Source: Candidatus Eiseniibacteriota bacterium
GTDB lineage: Bacteria > Eisenbacteria > RBG-16-71-46
Length of the DNA stretch: 64,000 nucleotides
Assembly: GCA_025360715.1 (NCBI GenBank)
Contig: JANYBS010000114.1
Span: 1-64,000 of the forward strand
Direction of reading: 5' to 3'
Position 1 is the stretch's first letter. Each line of letters starts with the position of its first letter. Shown here in pieces: positions 10,038 to 19,900 of this stretch. The notes under the pieces are model-generated. The model saw only the letters and a program-made list of their open reading frames with translations. It had not been told where the DNA came from and made no database searches. Position numbers and translations under genes: made by a program.

Positions 10038-11131
10038 AGCGCGTGTGCTTTGCCGGCGCCTACGACCCCGGTTATCCGCGCAACCGCATCCTGCGCGAAG
10101 GCGTTCGGCGCGCGGGCTGGGGCGTGCTCGAGGCGCGTGTGGCCGAGAAGCGCGCGTGGCGGCGGTACCCGGCGCTCGCGTGGGCGCTTGCGCGCCACAG
10201 CCGCGAGGCCGACGTGCTGCTCGTGCCGGAGTTCCGCCACAAGGACATGCCGCTCGTCTCGGCGTTGCGCGGCCGCCGGCCCGTGGTGTTCGATCCACTG
10301 GTCTCACGGTGGGACACGCTCGTGGGCGACTGGCGTATTCATTCGCATGGCTCCGCGCAGGCGCGCTGGAATCGTATGCTCGATCGCTGGAGTCTTGGGA
10401 GCGCACAGATGGTGCTTTGTGATACCTGGGCGCATGGCGAGCTACTACAAGAATTGGGCGCGCCTCGCTCACAGCTGCGGCGCGTGCTGGTGGGGGCCGA
10501 GGATGAGTTCTTTCGTGTGGTGACGCAGCCCCCGGCTCCGTGTGCCAGCTCGGGCGGTGTCCGCATTCTTTACATCGGCGGGTTCCTGCCGCTGCACGGC
10601 GTCCGTACGATCCTGGAGGCGGCGCGCATCCTGGAGTCGCGCGCAGCCAAGTATCCGCCATTCACGTTCCAACTGGTGGGGCGCGGAATCGAGTACGACG
10701 AGTCGCGCGCGTTCGCGAGCTGGCACAAGCTCGAGCGCGTGGAGTTCACCGGGAAGCTCGACTACGCCGGCGCGCCTCAGGTGTTCGCGAGCGCTCACAT
10801 CGTGCTGGGCGCGTTCGGTGCGGGTGCCAAGACCGGGCGCGTGATCCCGCACAAGCTCTACCAGGGTCTCGCCGCGGGCCGTGCCGTGGTCACGGGTGAC
10901 GGGCCTGGCGTGCGCGAAGTATTCACGCACGGTGAGCAGTTGGTGCTCGTGCCTCGCGCCAACGCCGAAGCGCTCGCGGCCGCGCTCGCAGGGCTCATCG
11001 GCGACGCCGACCTGCGCGCGCGCCTGGGGGCGGCGGCGCGCGCGCGCGCGCTCGAGGTGGCCACGCCCGACGCGGTGGGCCGCACGCTCGCCGATGCAAT
11101 TGGGGAGTTGGTGCCGGGAGGTAGCGCGTGA
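10034..11131 (+). CDS. Glycosyltransferase (GT4-like)
   Basis: VRILYIGGFLPLHGVRTILEAARIL...IPHKLYQGLAAGRAVVTGDGPGVREVF. Confidence 0.85.
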   Translation: MKRVCFAGAYDPGYPRNRILREGVRRAGWGVLEARVAEKRAWRRYPALAWALARHSREADVLLVPEFRHKDMPLVSALRGRRPVVFDPLVSRWDTLVGDWRIHSHGSAQARWNRMLDRWSLGSAQMVLCDTWAHGELLQELGAPRSQLRRVLVGAEDEFFRVVTQPPAPCASSGGVRILYIGGFLPLHGVRTILEAARILESRAAKYPPFTFQLVGRGIEYDESRAFASWHKLERVEFTGKLDYAGAPQVFASAHIVLGAFGAGAKTGRVIPHKLYQGLAAGRAVVTGDGPGVREVFTHGEQLVLVPRANAEALAAALAGLIGDADLRARLGAAARARALEVATPDAVGRTLADAIGELVPGGSA

Positions 11132-12264
11132 GCAAGCAGGTGCCGTTGCGCATCGCGCATGTCGACACCGGCCGCACCTGGCGCGGCGGGCAGGGACAGG
11201 TGTTCCTACTCATGCGCGAACTCGCGCGCCGCGGCCACACGCAGGCGCTGTTCGCGCCGCAGGGACCGCTGCTCGAGCGCGCGACAGAGGCGGGCCTGGC
11301 GGTCATGCGTTGGGAATCACATGGCGATGTCGACCTGCTGGCGATGCTGGCTGCGCGTCGCGCGCTGCGGGCATTCGCGCCCGATATCGCGCATCTCCAC
11401 AGCGGCCATGCGCACACGCTCGGTGCGTGGCCGGCGCGTTGGGCCGGCGTGAAAGCCACGGTGGTCGCAAGACGCGTCGACTTCAAGGTCGCGCAGAATG
11501 TGTTCAGCTCGCTCAAGTACCGCATGCCGGTCGATCGCTACTTCTGTATCAGCCGCGGCGTCGAGCAGGTGATGCTCGCCTCCGGCGTGCCCGCGGCCAA
11601 GCTCGCACTCGTCCCCAGCGGTATCGAGCTCGATGAAGTACTCGCCGAAGGCGCCGCGCCGGCTCCCGAACTGCGCGCGTGGCTCGGCATTCCTGCGGAT
11701 GCTGCGGTCGTGGGCACGGTGGCCTCGCTCGCGCCGCACAAGCACCACGTGCTGTTGCTGCAAGCGGTGCCGAAGATCCTGGCGGCGCGTCCCGGCACGC
11801 ATTTCGTGTGGCTGGGCGAAGGGGAGTGCCGCGCGGAGCTCGAACGGCTACGCGCCGAACTCGGCCTGCAGGCGGTGGTGCACATGCCTGGGTTCCATCC
11901 GCAGGCGAAGGCACTCATGCGGCAGTTCACCGTGTTCGCGTTGACGAGTCACCTGGAAGGCCTGTGTACCTCTCTTCTGGACGCGCAGGTCTTGGGAGTG
12001 CCGATCGTCGCCACGGCCGTGGGCGGCATCCCCGAAGTCGTGACCGACGACCAGACGGGCGCGCTCATCGCCACGCTCGAACCGCAGGCCGTTGCGGTGC
12101 GGGTTCTGACGGCCCTCGCCGAACCCGAGCGCCGCGCGCGGTGGGTGTCGGCGGCACGGGAGTCCGTGAAGGCTTTCGGCATCGCGCATACGACAGAGCG
12201 CACGCTCATCGAATATGCTCGCGTACTCGAGGAACGTCACGGGGCCATGAAGGGGAGACGATGA
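11128..12264 (+). CDS. Glycosyltransferase family 4
   Basis: RIAHVDTGRTWRGGQGQVFLLMRELARRGH...LEGLCTSLLDAQVLGVPIVATAVGGIPEVV. Confidence 0.9.
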   Translation: MSKQVPLRIAHVDTGRTWRGGQGQVFLLMRELARRGHTQALFAPQGPLLERATEAGLAVMRWESHGDVDLLAMLAARRALRAFAPDIAHLHSGHAHTLGAWPARWAGVKATVVARRVDFKVAQNVFSSLKYRMPVDRYFCISRGVEQVMLASGVPAAKLALVPSGIELDEVLAEGAAPAPELRAWLGIPADAAVVGTVASLAPHKHHVLLLQAVPKILAARPGTHFVWLGEGECRAELERLRAELGLQAVVHMPGFHPQAKALMRQFTVFALTSHLEGLCTSLLDAQVLGVPIVATAVGGIPEVVTDDQTGALIATLEPQAVAVRVLTALAEPERRARWVSAARESVKAFGIAHTTERTLIEYARVLEERHGAMKGRR

Positions 12265-13469
12265 GCCGTTGGAGCTGGCTGGGCGAAGAGCAGGGCGCCG
12301 GCGCCACTGCGATCCGCGTGGCGCGCGCCTGTGTGCTGGTACTCGCATGCGTGGTGCCTTTCAGTATCGCACTCACGGAAGCGGCACTGATCACCGGCTT
12401 GGTCGCGATGTTCGTGGCGCGGCGGCAGGGTCGCGCGTTCACGTTCCAGAGCTCGGCGCTTGACTGGGCGTGCATGGGAGTCGCGGCAAGCTGGATTTTG
12501 GCGTCGCTCACGAGCCCGGAGCAGCTCGCGTCGTTCATCCATGTGCGCAAGCTCTATGCGATGGGACTCATCTGGCTCACTGCCGAGACGATGCGATCAC
12601 CGGCCGCGCGCGCGAAGTTCGTGCCGCTCGTCGCGGCGGGCGCCTCACTCACAGCGGTGGCGGGCTATCTCATCTACGCGTTCATGGTGCGCGTGGAACC
12701 CGCGTACCGGCTCAAGAGCCTGCTCTCGAACCAGATGACCTCGGGCGGGGTGCTTGCGGCCGCGTCGTTGTGGGCGCTGGGAGCGATCACGAGCGGCACG
12801 CGCAACCGCCGGCTTGCGTTCGCCGGGATCCTGATGGTGCTGCTGCCAGCGCTCGCGCTCACGCAGACTCGCAGTCATTGGATGGGCTTCGCGGTGGGCG
12901 CCGTGATCATCCTGCTCTCGCGCGTGCCGCGCGCGTGGTGGGTGGTACCGGTGGGCGCAGTGGCGTTCCGATTCGCGGCGCCGGCGCGGCTTGCGGCAAG
13001 GTTCAGCAGCATCCTCGACCCGCACGAACCGGGCAACGCCGGGCGGTTATCGATGTGGCGCTCGGGCTGGGACATATTCCGCGAGCACCCCATCACGGGT
13101 GCCGGCGTCCAGGACCTGCTGGCGCTCTATCGCCAGCACAAGTACCCCGACGCCACGTTCGAGGCGGGGCATTTCCACAACAACTTCGTGCAGTTCGCTG
13201 TCTCGGCCGGAGTCATCGGCTTGGGGGCGTTCACTTTCTGGGTGGTCGCAGGGTTCCGCCAGCTCTTGCGCGCGCGGGCGGCCGCCACGGCCGATGACCG
13301 CGGGCTCATGGCTTCGGCGTTGGCGATCTTCGCCGCCATGCTCGTGGCGGGCATGTTCGACTTCACTTTCGGCGACGCCGAGGTGGTCTACCACAGCTAC
13401 CTCGCGCTGGGTCTGGCACTGGCGGTCCTGCCGGCCCGGGGTGGAGCGAACGCGCCTGCGGGCCGATGA
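12261..13469 (+). CDS. O-antigen ligase / WaaL-family membrane protein
   Basis: multi-TM; LTQTRSHWMGFAVG...SMWRSGWDIFREHPITGAGVQDLLALY...GHFHNNFVQFAVSAGVIGL; start ATG 12261. Confidence 0.87.
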   Translation: MSRWSWLGEEQGAGATAIRVARACVLVLACVVPFSIALTEAALITGLVAMFVARRQGRAFTFQSSALDWACMGVAASWILASLTSPEQLASFIHVRKLYAMGLIWLTAETMRSPAARAKFVPLVAAGASLTAVAGYLIYAFMVRVEPAYRLKSLLSNQMTSGGVLAAASLWALGAITSGTRNRRLAFAGILMVLLPALALTQTRSHWMGFAVGAVIILLSRVPRAWWVVPVGAVAFRFAAPARLAARFSSILDPHEPGNAGRLSMWRSGWDIFREHPITGAGVQDLLALYRQHKYPDATFEAGHFHNNFVQFAVSAGVIGLGAFTFWVVAGFRQLLRARAAATADDRGLMASALAIFAAMLVAGMFDFTFGDAEVVYHSYLALGLALAVLPARGGANAPAGR

Positions 13470-13491
13470 AGTCCTCACGTCCCCCTGACGC

Positions 13492-13521
13492 TTGACGCTT
13501 GCGAATCCACGAGAGTAGCTT
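13492..13521 (+). promoter_or_regulatory. Candidate sigma70-type promoter upstream of rseP
   Basis: TTGACG(13492-13497)-N18-TAGCTT(13516-13521). Confidence 0.45.
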
Positions 13522-13553
13522 CGGCGTACCTCTCACCCGGACAAGGAGATGCC

Positions 13554-14963
13554 GTGGTCCTGAGCAACCTGCTGCAGAACGCGCAGAACACTCTGCAGGT
13601 GGGACTCCTGCTGGTCGTCGTCCTCGGCATCGTGGTGTTCGTCCACGAGTTGGGACACTTCCTCGCCGCCAAGATGTGTGGCGTGACCGTCCTCAAGTTC
13701 TCGCTTGGCATGGGCCCGGAGATCGTCGGGTTCACCCGCGGCGGTACGCGTTACTGCCTCGCATGGGTGCCGCTGGGTGGCTTCGTGCAGATGGCCGGCG
13801 ACAGCCCGAACGAAGACGGCACCATGCCCCAGGGCGGGCCAGAGCAATTCCTCACGCATCCGTGGCCCGGGCGCATGTTCATCGCCGTCGCCGGCCCACT
13901 CTCGAACCTGATCACCGCATACGTCGTGATGGTCGTCATGTGCCTGAACGGCATCACGCAGCCCGACTTCCCGAGTGTACTCGGCGCTGTGCCCGATACC
14001 AGTGCGGCGTATCACGCCGGGCTGCGCGAGGGTGATCGCATCCTCGCTCTGGGCGGCAGGAGCGTCCGCACGTGGCACGACATGGAAGTGCTGGCCGACG
14101 CGCGCGACCGCGCGAAGGCTTTCGAACTCTCGCTCGAGCGCGGCACGCAGAACGTGACGCTCACGCTGGATGCTGCGCAGTCGCGCCCTGTGCTCAGCGG
14201 CCTCGAGCCGCAGGCGCGCCCGGCGATCGTCGGATCGCTCATGACCGGTATGCCGGCCTACCGCGCCGGCGTGCAGGAGGGCGACCACATCCTCGCGGTC
14301 GACGGCCATCCGGTCGCGCGCTTCGATGAGATCGTCGGATTCGTGCGGCCCAAGGTCGACCAGCCCGTGGTACTCACACTGCGTCGCGGCAGCGAGACCA
14401 TCGAGCGCACGGTCACGCCGATCACCGCCGGCGGCAAGTCCGGCAACAAGGACGGCGTGATCGGCATCGAGGCGCCGCGTGGCATGACGTGGGTGCAGCA
14501 CTTCGGACTGCTCGAGGCGATCAAGGCGAGCTTCAGCGGCACCGGCGGACTCGTGCAGACCGTCTATGCCGGCATGTGGCTCAGCATCTCGCGGCCGGTG
14601 TACTACCACGAGTATGTGGGCGGTCCGATCTTCATCGCCCAGATGGCGCGCGACTCCGCGCGCAAGGGCCTGGACCAGTTCCTGTACTTTCTCGCCATGA
14701 TCAACTGCGCGATCATGGCGTTCAATCTGCTGCCGGTCCCACTGCTTGATGGCGGGCACATCACCCTCGCGCTCTTGGAAGCCGTTCGCCGCCGCAGTCT
14801 CTCAGCGCGTGCGTACATCAATTTCCAGAAAGTCGGACTGGTGCTCGTGGGCACATTGTTCGTGCTGATCCTGTCCAAGGACATCGTTCGTCCGTTCCAG
14901 CGCATGCATGCTCTCGACAAGGCTCCCCGGGAGACGACCACGGTTGCGCCGACCTCGCGTTAG
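13554..14963 (+). CDS. rseP: RIP metalloprotease RseP (site-2 protease, two PDZ domains)
   Basis: GIVVFVHELGHFLAAK HExxH; NLLPVPLLDGGHI. Confidence 0.96.
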   Translation: MVLSNLLQNAQNTLQVGLLLVVVLGIVVFVHELGHFLAAKMCGVTVLKFSLGMGPEIVGFTRGGTRYCLAWVPLGGFVQMAGDSPNEDGTMPQGGPEQFLTHPWPGRMFIAVAGPLSNLITAYVVMVVMCLNGITQPDFPSVLGAVPDTSAAYHAGLREGDRILALGGRSVRTWHDMEVLADARDRAKAFELSLERGTQNVTLTLDAAQSRPVLSGLEPQARPAIVGSLMTGMPAYRAGVQEGDHILAVDGHPVARFDEIVGFVRPKVDQPVVLTLRRGSETIERTVTPITAGGKSGNKDGVIGIEAPRGMTWVQHFGLLEAIKASFSGTGGLVQTVYAGMWLSISRPVYYHEYVGGPIFIAQMARDSARKGLDQFLYFLAMINCAIMAFNLLPVPLLDGGHITLALLEAVRRRSLSARAYINFQKVGLVLVGTLFVLILSKDIVRPFQRMHALDKAPRETTTVAPTSR

Positions 14964-16917
14964 CCGAAGGTTCGCTTTCGGCCCGTTCACCGCTCTGCTA
15001 CTACTCTGCAGCGCGGTGCCTCTCGTGCGGGCACAGACCATCGACCTGCCCGAGGACCTTCGCAGCGTTCGCGACGTTCGCTTCATCGGCCTCAAGGCGC
15101 TGGGCAAGAAACAGCTCAAGGGCGCGAACCTCAAGACGCGCAAGCCGTCGATCCTGCCGTGGCGCGACAAACCCACGTTGCGGCGCGATTACCTGCTCGC
15201 GGACTCTGCGGCGATCGTCTCGCTCTACCGCCACTATGGCTACCTCGACGCCCGCGTACGCGTGCTGCTCGAGGCCGGCGCCGACCCACGCGCCTCGCGC
15301 GTCGTGTTCACCATCCGCGAAGGTCCGCTCTCGCGCGTGGACAGCCTCGCGTTCTCGGGCCTGACTGCCTACTCCGAGCGCGACCTTCGCCGTTCGCTGC
15401 TCGCGCAGCCGGGGCGGCCCTTCGACCCGGCATTCGTACCGCTCGATACGTCGCGCATCTATTCGTTGTACCAGGAGCGCGGGCATCTCGTGCACACCAT
15501 GGGCGTCGCGCGCCGCGACTCCGCTCAGCCCACAAGTATCCATGTTCATTATTTCGTGGACGAGGGCCCGGAATATCGGGTCGGCAAGGTGGGGTACAGC
15601 GCTGTGGGCGACGTCCGCGAATCGCTCGCGCGCCGCGAACTTCTGGTAAAGCCGGGGCAGGTATTCCGGCGCACGCGACTGGATGACTCGATCGAGCGCC
15701 TGTACAAGACGACGCTCTATCGCCAGGTCCAGGTGACGCCGCTGCCGGACTCCGGGCGCAAGACGATCGACTTCGAGATGCGTGTGAGCGAGCGCAAGCC
15801 GCGCTGGGTGGACACCGGTATCGGCTCTGGCGCCACCGATCGCATCAAGCTCGACGCTGCTTGGGGCAATCGCAACCTGGACTCGCGCGCATTGCAGGGC
15901 GTGCTCGACGGCAAGTTGGCTTTTGACGGCTCGTTCAAGTTCCACGAAGGACGCACCGATGCCACGCTTACCGAACCGTGGCTGTTCGGCACGCGGCTGA
16001 CGGGCCAGTTCGGCTTGTTCTACCAACAGCTCGACGACCGCACGGACCCGAACTTCGTGCTTTCGTCGGATACGCGGGGTGTGAACTTCCTGCTTTACAA
16101 GGAACTGTCGCGCACCGCGCGCCTCACGCTGGTCGAGGAGAGTTCGCTCGTCCATCAAAGCTATGGCCTGATCGGTGCGCAGGTGAACGTCGTGGCCGAC
16201 TCGCTGGCCAATGCCGTGCTGCCACGCTATCGCGCGAACACGCTGCGCGCGACGCTCGAGCGCGACATGCGCGACAACAAGGTGCTGCCCTCGCGGGGTT
16301 CGTACCAGCAGCTGATCACCGAGCTCGCGGGCGGTCCGCTGCGCGGGCAGTCGAGCTACGACAAGCTCGTGCTTTCCAGCATCTGGTACAAGCCGTTCAG
16401 CAATGGCTGGAAGCTTGCGGCGCGGCTCTCGGGCGGCGTCATGTCGCCCAACGGCGATGAACCGTCGAGCTTTTCCCCCGAAGCCGGCCTCGACCCGCAG
16501 GTGGCCCGGGTGCCACGCGAATCGCGATTCTTCGTGGGCGGCGTGAACTCGATCCGCGGCTGGGGTGATAACTCCATCCCTTCAGGCGGCGGATTGGCGA
16601 TGGGTCTTGCGAATATCGAGATGCGCATCCCGCTGGCCGGACCCTTTGGCATCGAGACTTTCGTGGATGCCGGAAATGTCTGGGCGCGCCCACGATATAT
16701 CAAGGGCCGGGACTTCATCCTGCCGTGGCAAGCGCCACGCGGTCTCGATGGCGACGTGCGTTACAGCTATGGTGTGGGGGCACGGTTGGTGCTGCCGTTC
16801 GGGCCCCTGCGGGTGGACCTGGCGTGGGGCGACCGGCCGGACTTCCCGCGCTCGAAGTGGAAGGGTGACAAGCTCCTGCCTTTCTCGTACCAGTTCGCGA
16901 TCGGACCCTCATTCTGA
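14908..16917 (+). CDS. Omp85-family outer membrane protein (TamA/BamA-like, POTRA + barrel)
   Basis: POTRA-like repeats (VRFIGLKALGKKQL; VDSLAFSGLTAYSERDL), barrel region FFVGGVNSIRGWGDNS, terminal Phe. Start uncertain: ATG 14908 or TTG 14944, both overlapping rseP. Confidence 0.9.
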   Translation: MLSTRLPGRRPRLRRPRVSRRFAFGPFTALLLLCSAVPLVRAQTIDLPEDLRSVRDVRFIGLKALGKKQLKGANLKTRKPSILPWRDKPTLRRDYLLADSAAIVSLYRHYGYLDARVRVLLEAGADPRASRVVFTIREGPLSRVDSLAFSGLTAYSERDLRRSLLAQPGRPFDPAFVPLDTSRIYSLYQERGHLVHTMGVARRDSAQPTSIHVHYFVDEGPEYRVGKVGYSAVGDVRESLARRELLVKPGQVFRRTRLDDSIERLYKTTLYRQVQVTPLPDSGRKTIDFEMRVSERKPRWVDTGIGSGATDRIKLDAAWGNRNLDSRALQGVLDGKLAFDGSFKFHEGRTDATLTEPWLFGTRLTGQFGLFYQQLDDRTDPNFVLSSDTRGVNFLLYKELSRTARLTLVEESSLVHQSYGLIGAQVNVVADSLANAVLPRYRANTLRATLERDMRDNKVLPSRGSYQQLITELAGGPLRGQSSYDKLVLSSIWYKPFSNGWKLAARLSGGVMSPNGDEPSSFSPEAGLDPQVARVPRESRFFVGGVNSIRGWGDNSIPSGGGLAMGLANIEMRIPLAGPFGIETFVDAGNVWARPRYIKGRDFILPWQAPRGLDGDVRYSYGVGARLVLPFGPLRVDLAWGDRPDFPRSKWKGDKLLPFSYQFAIGPSF

Positions 16918-19900
16918 TGTCGCAGACGCCCTCGAAACCGCCCGCGCCGCCGGCCGGTCCGCCTCCTGGGGATCCGCCCGGGCCGGACCCTGCGCGCGAG
17001 CGCGAAGGCGCGGGGGGACACGAACACCACGGCGTGGTCGAGGCGATCCGCGAGGAGATCGAGGAGGTCGTCGAGCACGTCCCGCAGCCCGTGCGCTGGA
17101 CGGTCGGCAAGCTGATCCGGGTCGCGTTGCTCTCGCTGGCGGGATTGGTCGTGCTCGCGATCGTGAGCACGGTCCTGTATCTGGGCAACCGCACCCAACT
17201 CGTCGCGAATGAGCTGGCGCTCATCCTGAACCAGACGCTCGCGCAGCGCAGTGACGTGGTGCTGCAGTTGCGCGATATCAAGGGCAATCCGTTCACGGGC
17301 TTCCGCATCCTGCAGCCGCGTGTGCGATACCGCGACGATTCCGGCACGCTGCTGGAAGCCGACGAGATGCGAATCCAATATTCGGCGATCGGGCTCCTGC
17401 GCGGCGACTCGCAGCCCATCGACGTCACGATCGAGAGACCCATCGTGCACTTCGACCGCGGTCGGAAGGGAGCCTGGCGCGTGCCGGTATGGCATGGCAC
17501 CGAGAAGCATGGCGGCGGCAAGGCGCGCACGCTCACGTTCGCCCTGCACCTTCGCAAGGCGCAGCTTTCGGCGCCGGGTCCGCTGGGCGAGGTTCGCGAC
17601 ATCGACCTGGACCTGGACGGCGCCACGGGAGATGAGACGCGCGTGAACCTGCGGCGCATGAAGTGGAGCGAGGGGCCGTGGCATAGCCGCCTTGATCAGC
17701 TGGGCGCGGAGTTCCGCGCCGATGCGGACAGCGTGCGCTTCCGGATCAGCGACCTGCGCACCGGTGATGTGACGCTGCGCGCGGTGGGATCCTGGAAGAA
17801 GGGCACGGCGCTCAAGCGCGTGCACGCCGAGATCGATCGCGTGAGGTGGGGCTGGCTCGCCGAGGTTTTCGACAATGGCTCGTTCGATGTCGATGGCGAA
17901 GGTGCCGCGATCGTCGATGCTGTCGGAGACCAACGCTGGAAGGGCAGCTTCGACGCGCATCTCACGTGGGACAGTCTCGCAGTCAAGGGCACGGGGCTCG
18001 TGGGCTGGGACGGCAAAAGCCTGTCGGTGGATTCGCTCTCGGGCCGCTCGCCGGCCGGCGATCTGGACGGCATGCTGCGTTGGTCCAAACTCGGCTGGGA
18101 GATCGGCGGCAAGGCCCGTCACGCGAATCCGGCATTCTGGTCGGCGCTGCGTTTGGAGGGCTGGCCGGCAGGCGACCTGAACGGCGACTTCCGCTATGCC
18201 GTCGACACGCGGCTCAAGGACAAGGCCACCTCGTTCCTGTTGGCGCATCTGCTCGCATCGCAGTGGACCGGCTGGAATGTGGACTCAGCGCAGGTGCGCG
18301 TGGATTTTCCCGCACAGGCCGCGGATTCGTTCTCGGTCCTGGGCTGGCGCCGCGGTGGCACGTTCACTTTGCATGCGCTCACCGGCGCGAACGGCTGGGC
18401 GGGGCCTTACACGCTCGATCAGTTCCCGCTCGAGGAATGGCCGGATGGCCGCGCGAGCGGGCTCACCGGTGTGCTCACGCATGGCGAAGGACGCGTGGAG
18501 GACCGCAAGGGCGTGCTGCTCGTGAGCGGCACACTCGACGGTGCGCGTACGGATTGGAGCGCCGCGCATTTCGCGCGCTGGCACCTGGACGGCATCCAAG
18601 GGCAGTTGCTGCCCAAGCCCGATCTGATCGCACGCGCCCAGACGCATGATGGGTCCTTCGTGGGCGTGCACCTGGATAGCGCGCAGGCGCAGCTTCATCT
18701 GGGCGACCAGCGCGTGGCGTTCGCGCCTTTACGCGCGGCCGCCGGCGACACCGTGTTCGTCATGACGGGGCACGCGGACTGGAGCGGCAACCATTGGAGT
18801 ATGGAAATGGATACGGCCAGCGCCACGAGCCGGCAGTTCGCATGGACCGCCGAGCCGCCCATGCGCATCTCGGGCGATGAGCAAGGCACGGTGTTCGACC
18901 GCGTGAGCCTTCACGACCAGCAGGCGCGCCTGGATGTGCGTGGACGCTGGGCGTCGCCCAAGGGTTTCTACGATGTGGCACTCGAAGGCCACGATCTGGA
19001 TCTGGGCCGCATGGGCATGCCGCTCGAATGGGGTCTCGGCGGCACAGGCGACGCCCGTCTGGTGGTGAATGGCCGCGCGGGCGACCCGCGCTGGATGTTC
19101 GAGGGTCGCGCGAGCCGGCCGGAATGGGACCATCATGGCTGTGACTCGCTGGCGATCTCGCTTGCCGGCCAGCCCGCTCGCCTCGACGTGAAGGACCTTC
19201 TCTACGTGCTCGACACGGGCACCGCGCGCTTGGCCGGCGAGGTGGACCGTACCGCGCACGCGTGGCCCGATTCGCTCTCGGCCACGGCGGTGATCCGCTG
19301 GCTGAGCGATGCCGGGCATTGGCAGGGCGATCTGGCGATCCATCACCTGGCCATCGACCGGTTCGGAGCGATGGCGCCCCAAGCGGAAGGGTGGCGCGGC
19401 GAGCTCGAGGGCAAGCTCACCATCGCGGGCCGTCCGCAGGAGCCGGAGTTGGACCTCACCTTGCGCGCCGACGACCTGTCATGGCGGGACTACCGTGCGC
19501 AGCGCATCGAGACGCAAGCCCGGTACCGAGGCGGCGTGCTTGCGATCCCGGAGACGCGCGTGACGATGCAGAACGTGGTCAGCACGCTTTCGGGGGAGAT
19601 GCCGTTGGAACTGGCGCTGGGCCGCACGCCAGTGGTTCCGGATGCGCCCATGCACGGTCGCATCCAGGCGCCCAAGGGCGATCTGCAACTGCTGCCGTTG
19701 CTCGTCCCGCAGATCCAGGCCGCGCACGGGCGCTTCGACCTGGACGCTACGCTCGGCGGCACCACGCGCCATCCGCAACTCACGGGCACCGGTCATATCC
19801 GTGACGGTTCGCTGCGTCCCGCGGGCCGCGAGGAGGTGCTCGACAAGGTCTACGCTGACATGCACTTCGATGAAGCGCGCATCACGCTCGATTCGCTCAC

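Noticed and set aside
11034-11054. GCGCGC run (simple repeat)
   Set aside because: Lies inside a glycosyltransferase coding sequence rich in Ala/Arg codons; no evidence of function.
13493-14959. Rearranged - strand ORF 13533-14759 and + strand ORF 13499-14035
   Set aside because: Alternative frames of rseP; HELGH and PDZ signatures fix the true frame.
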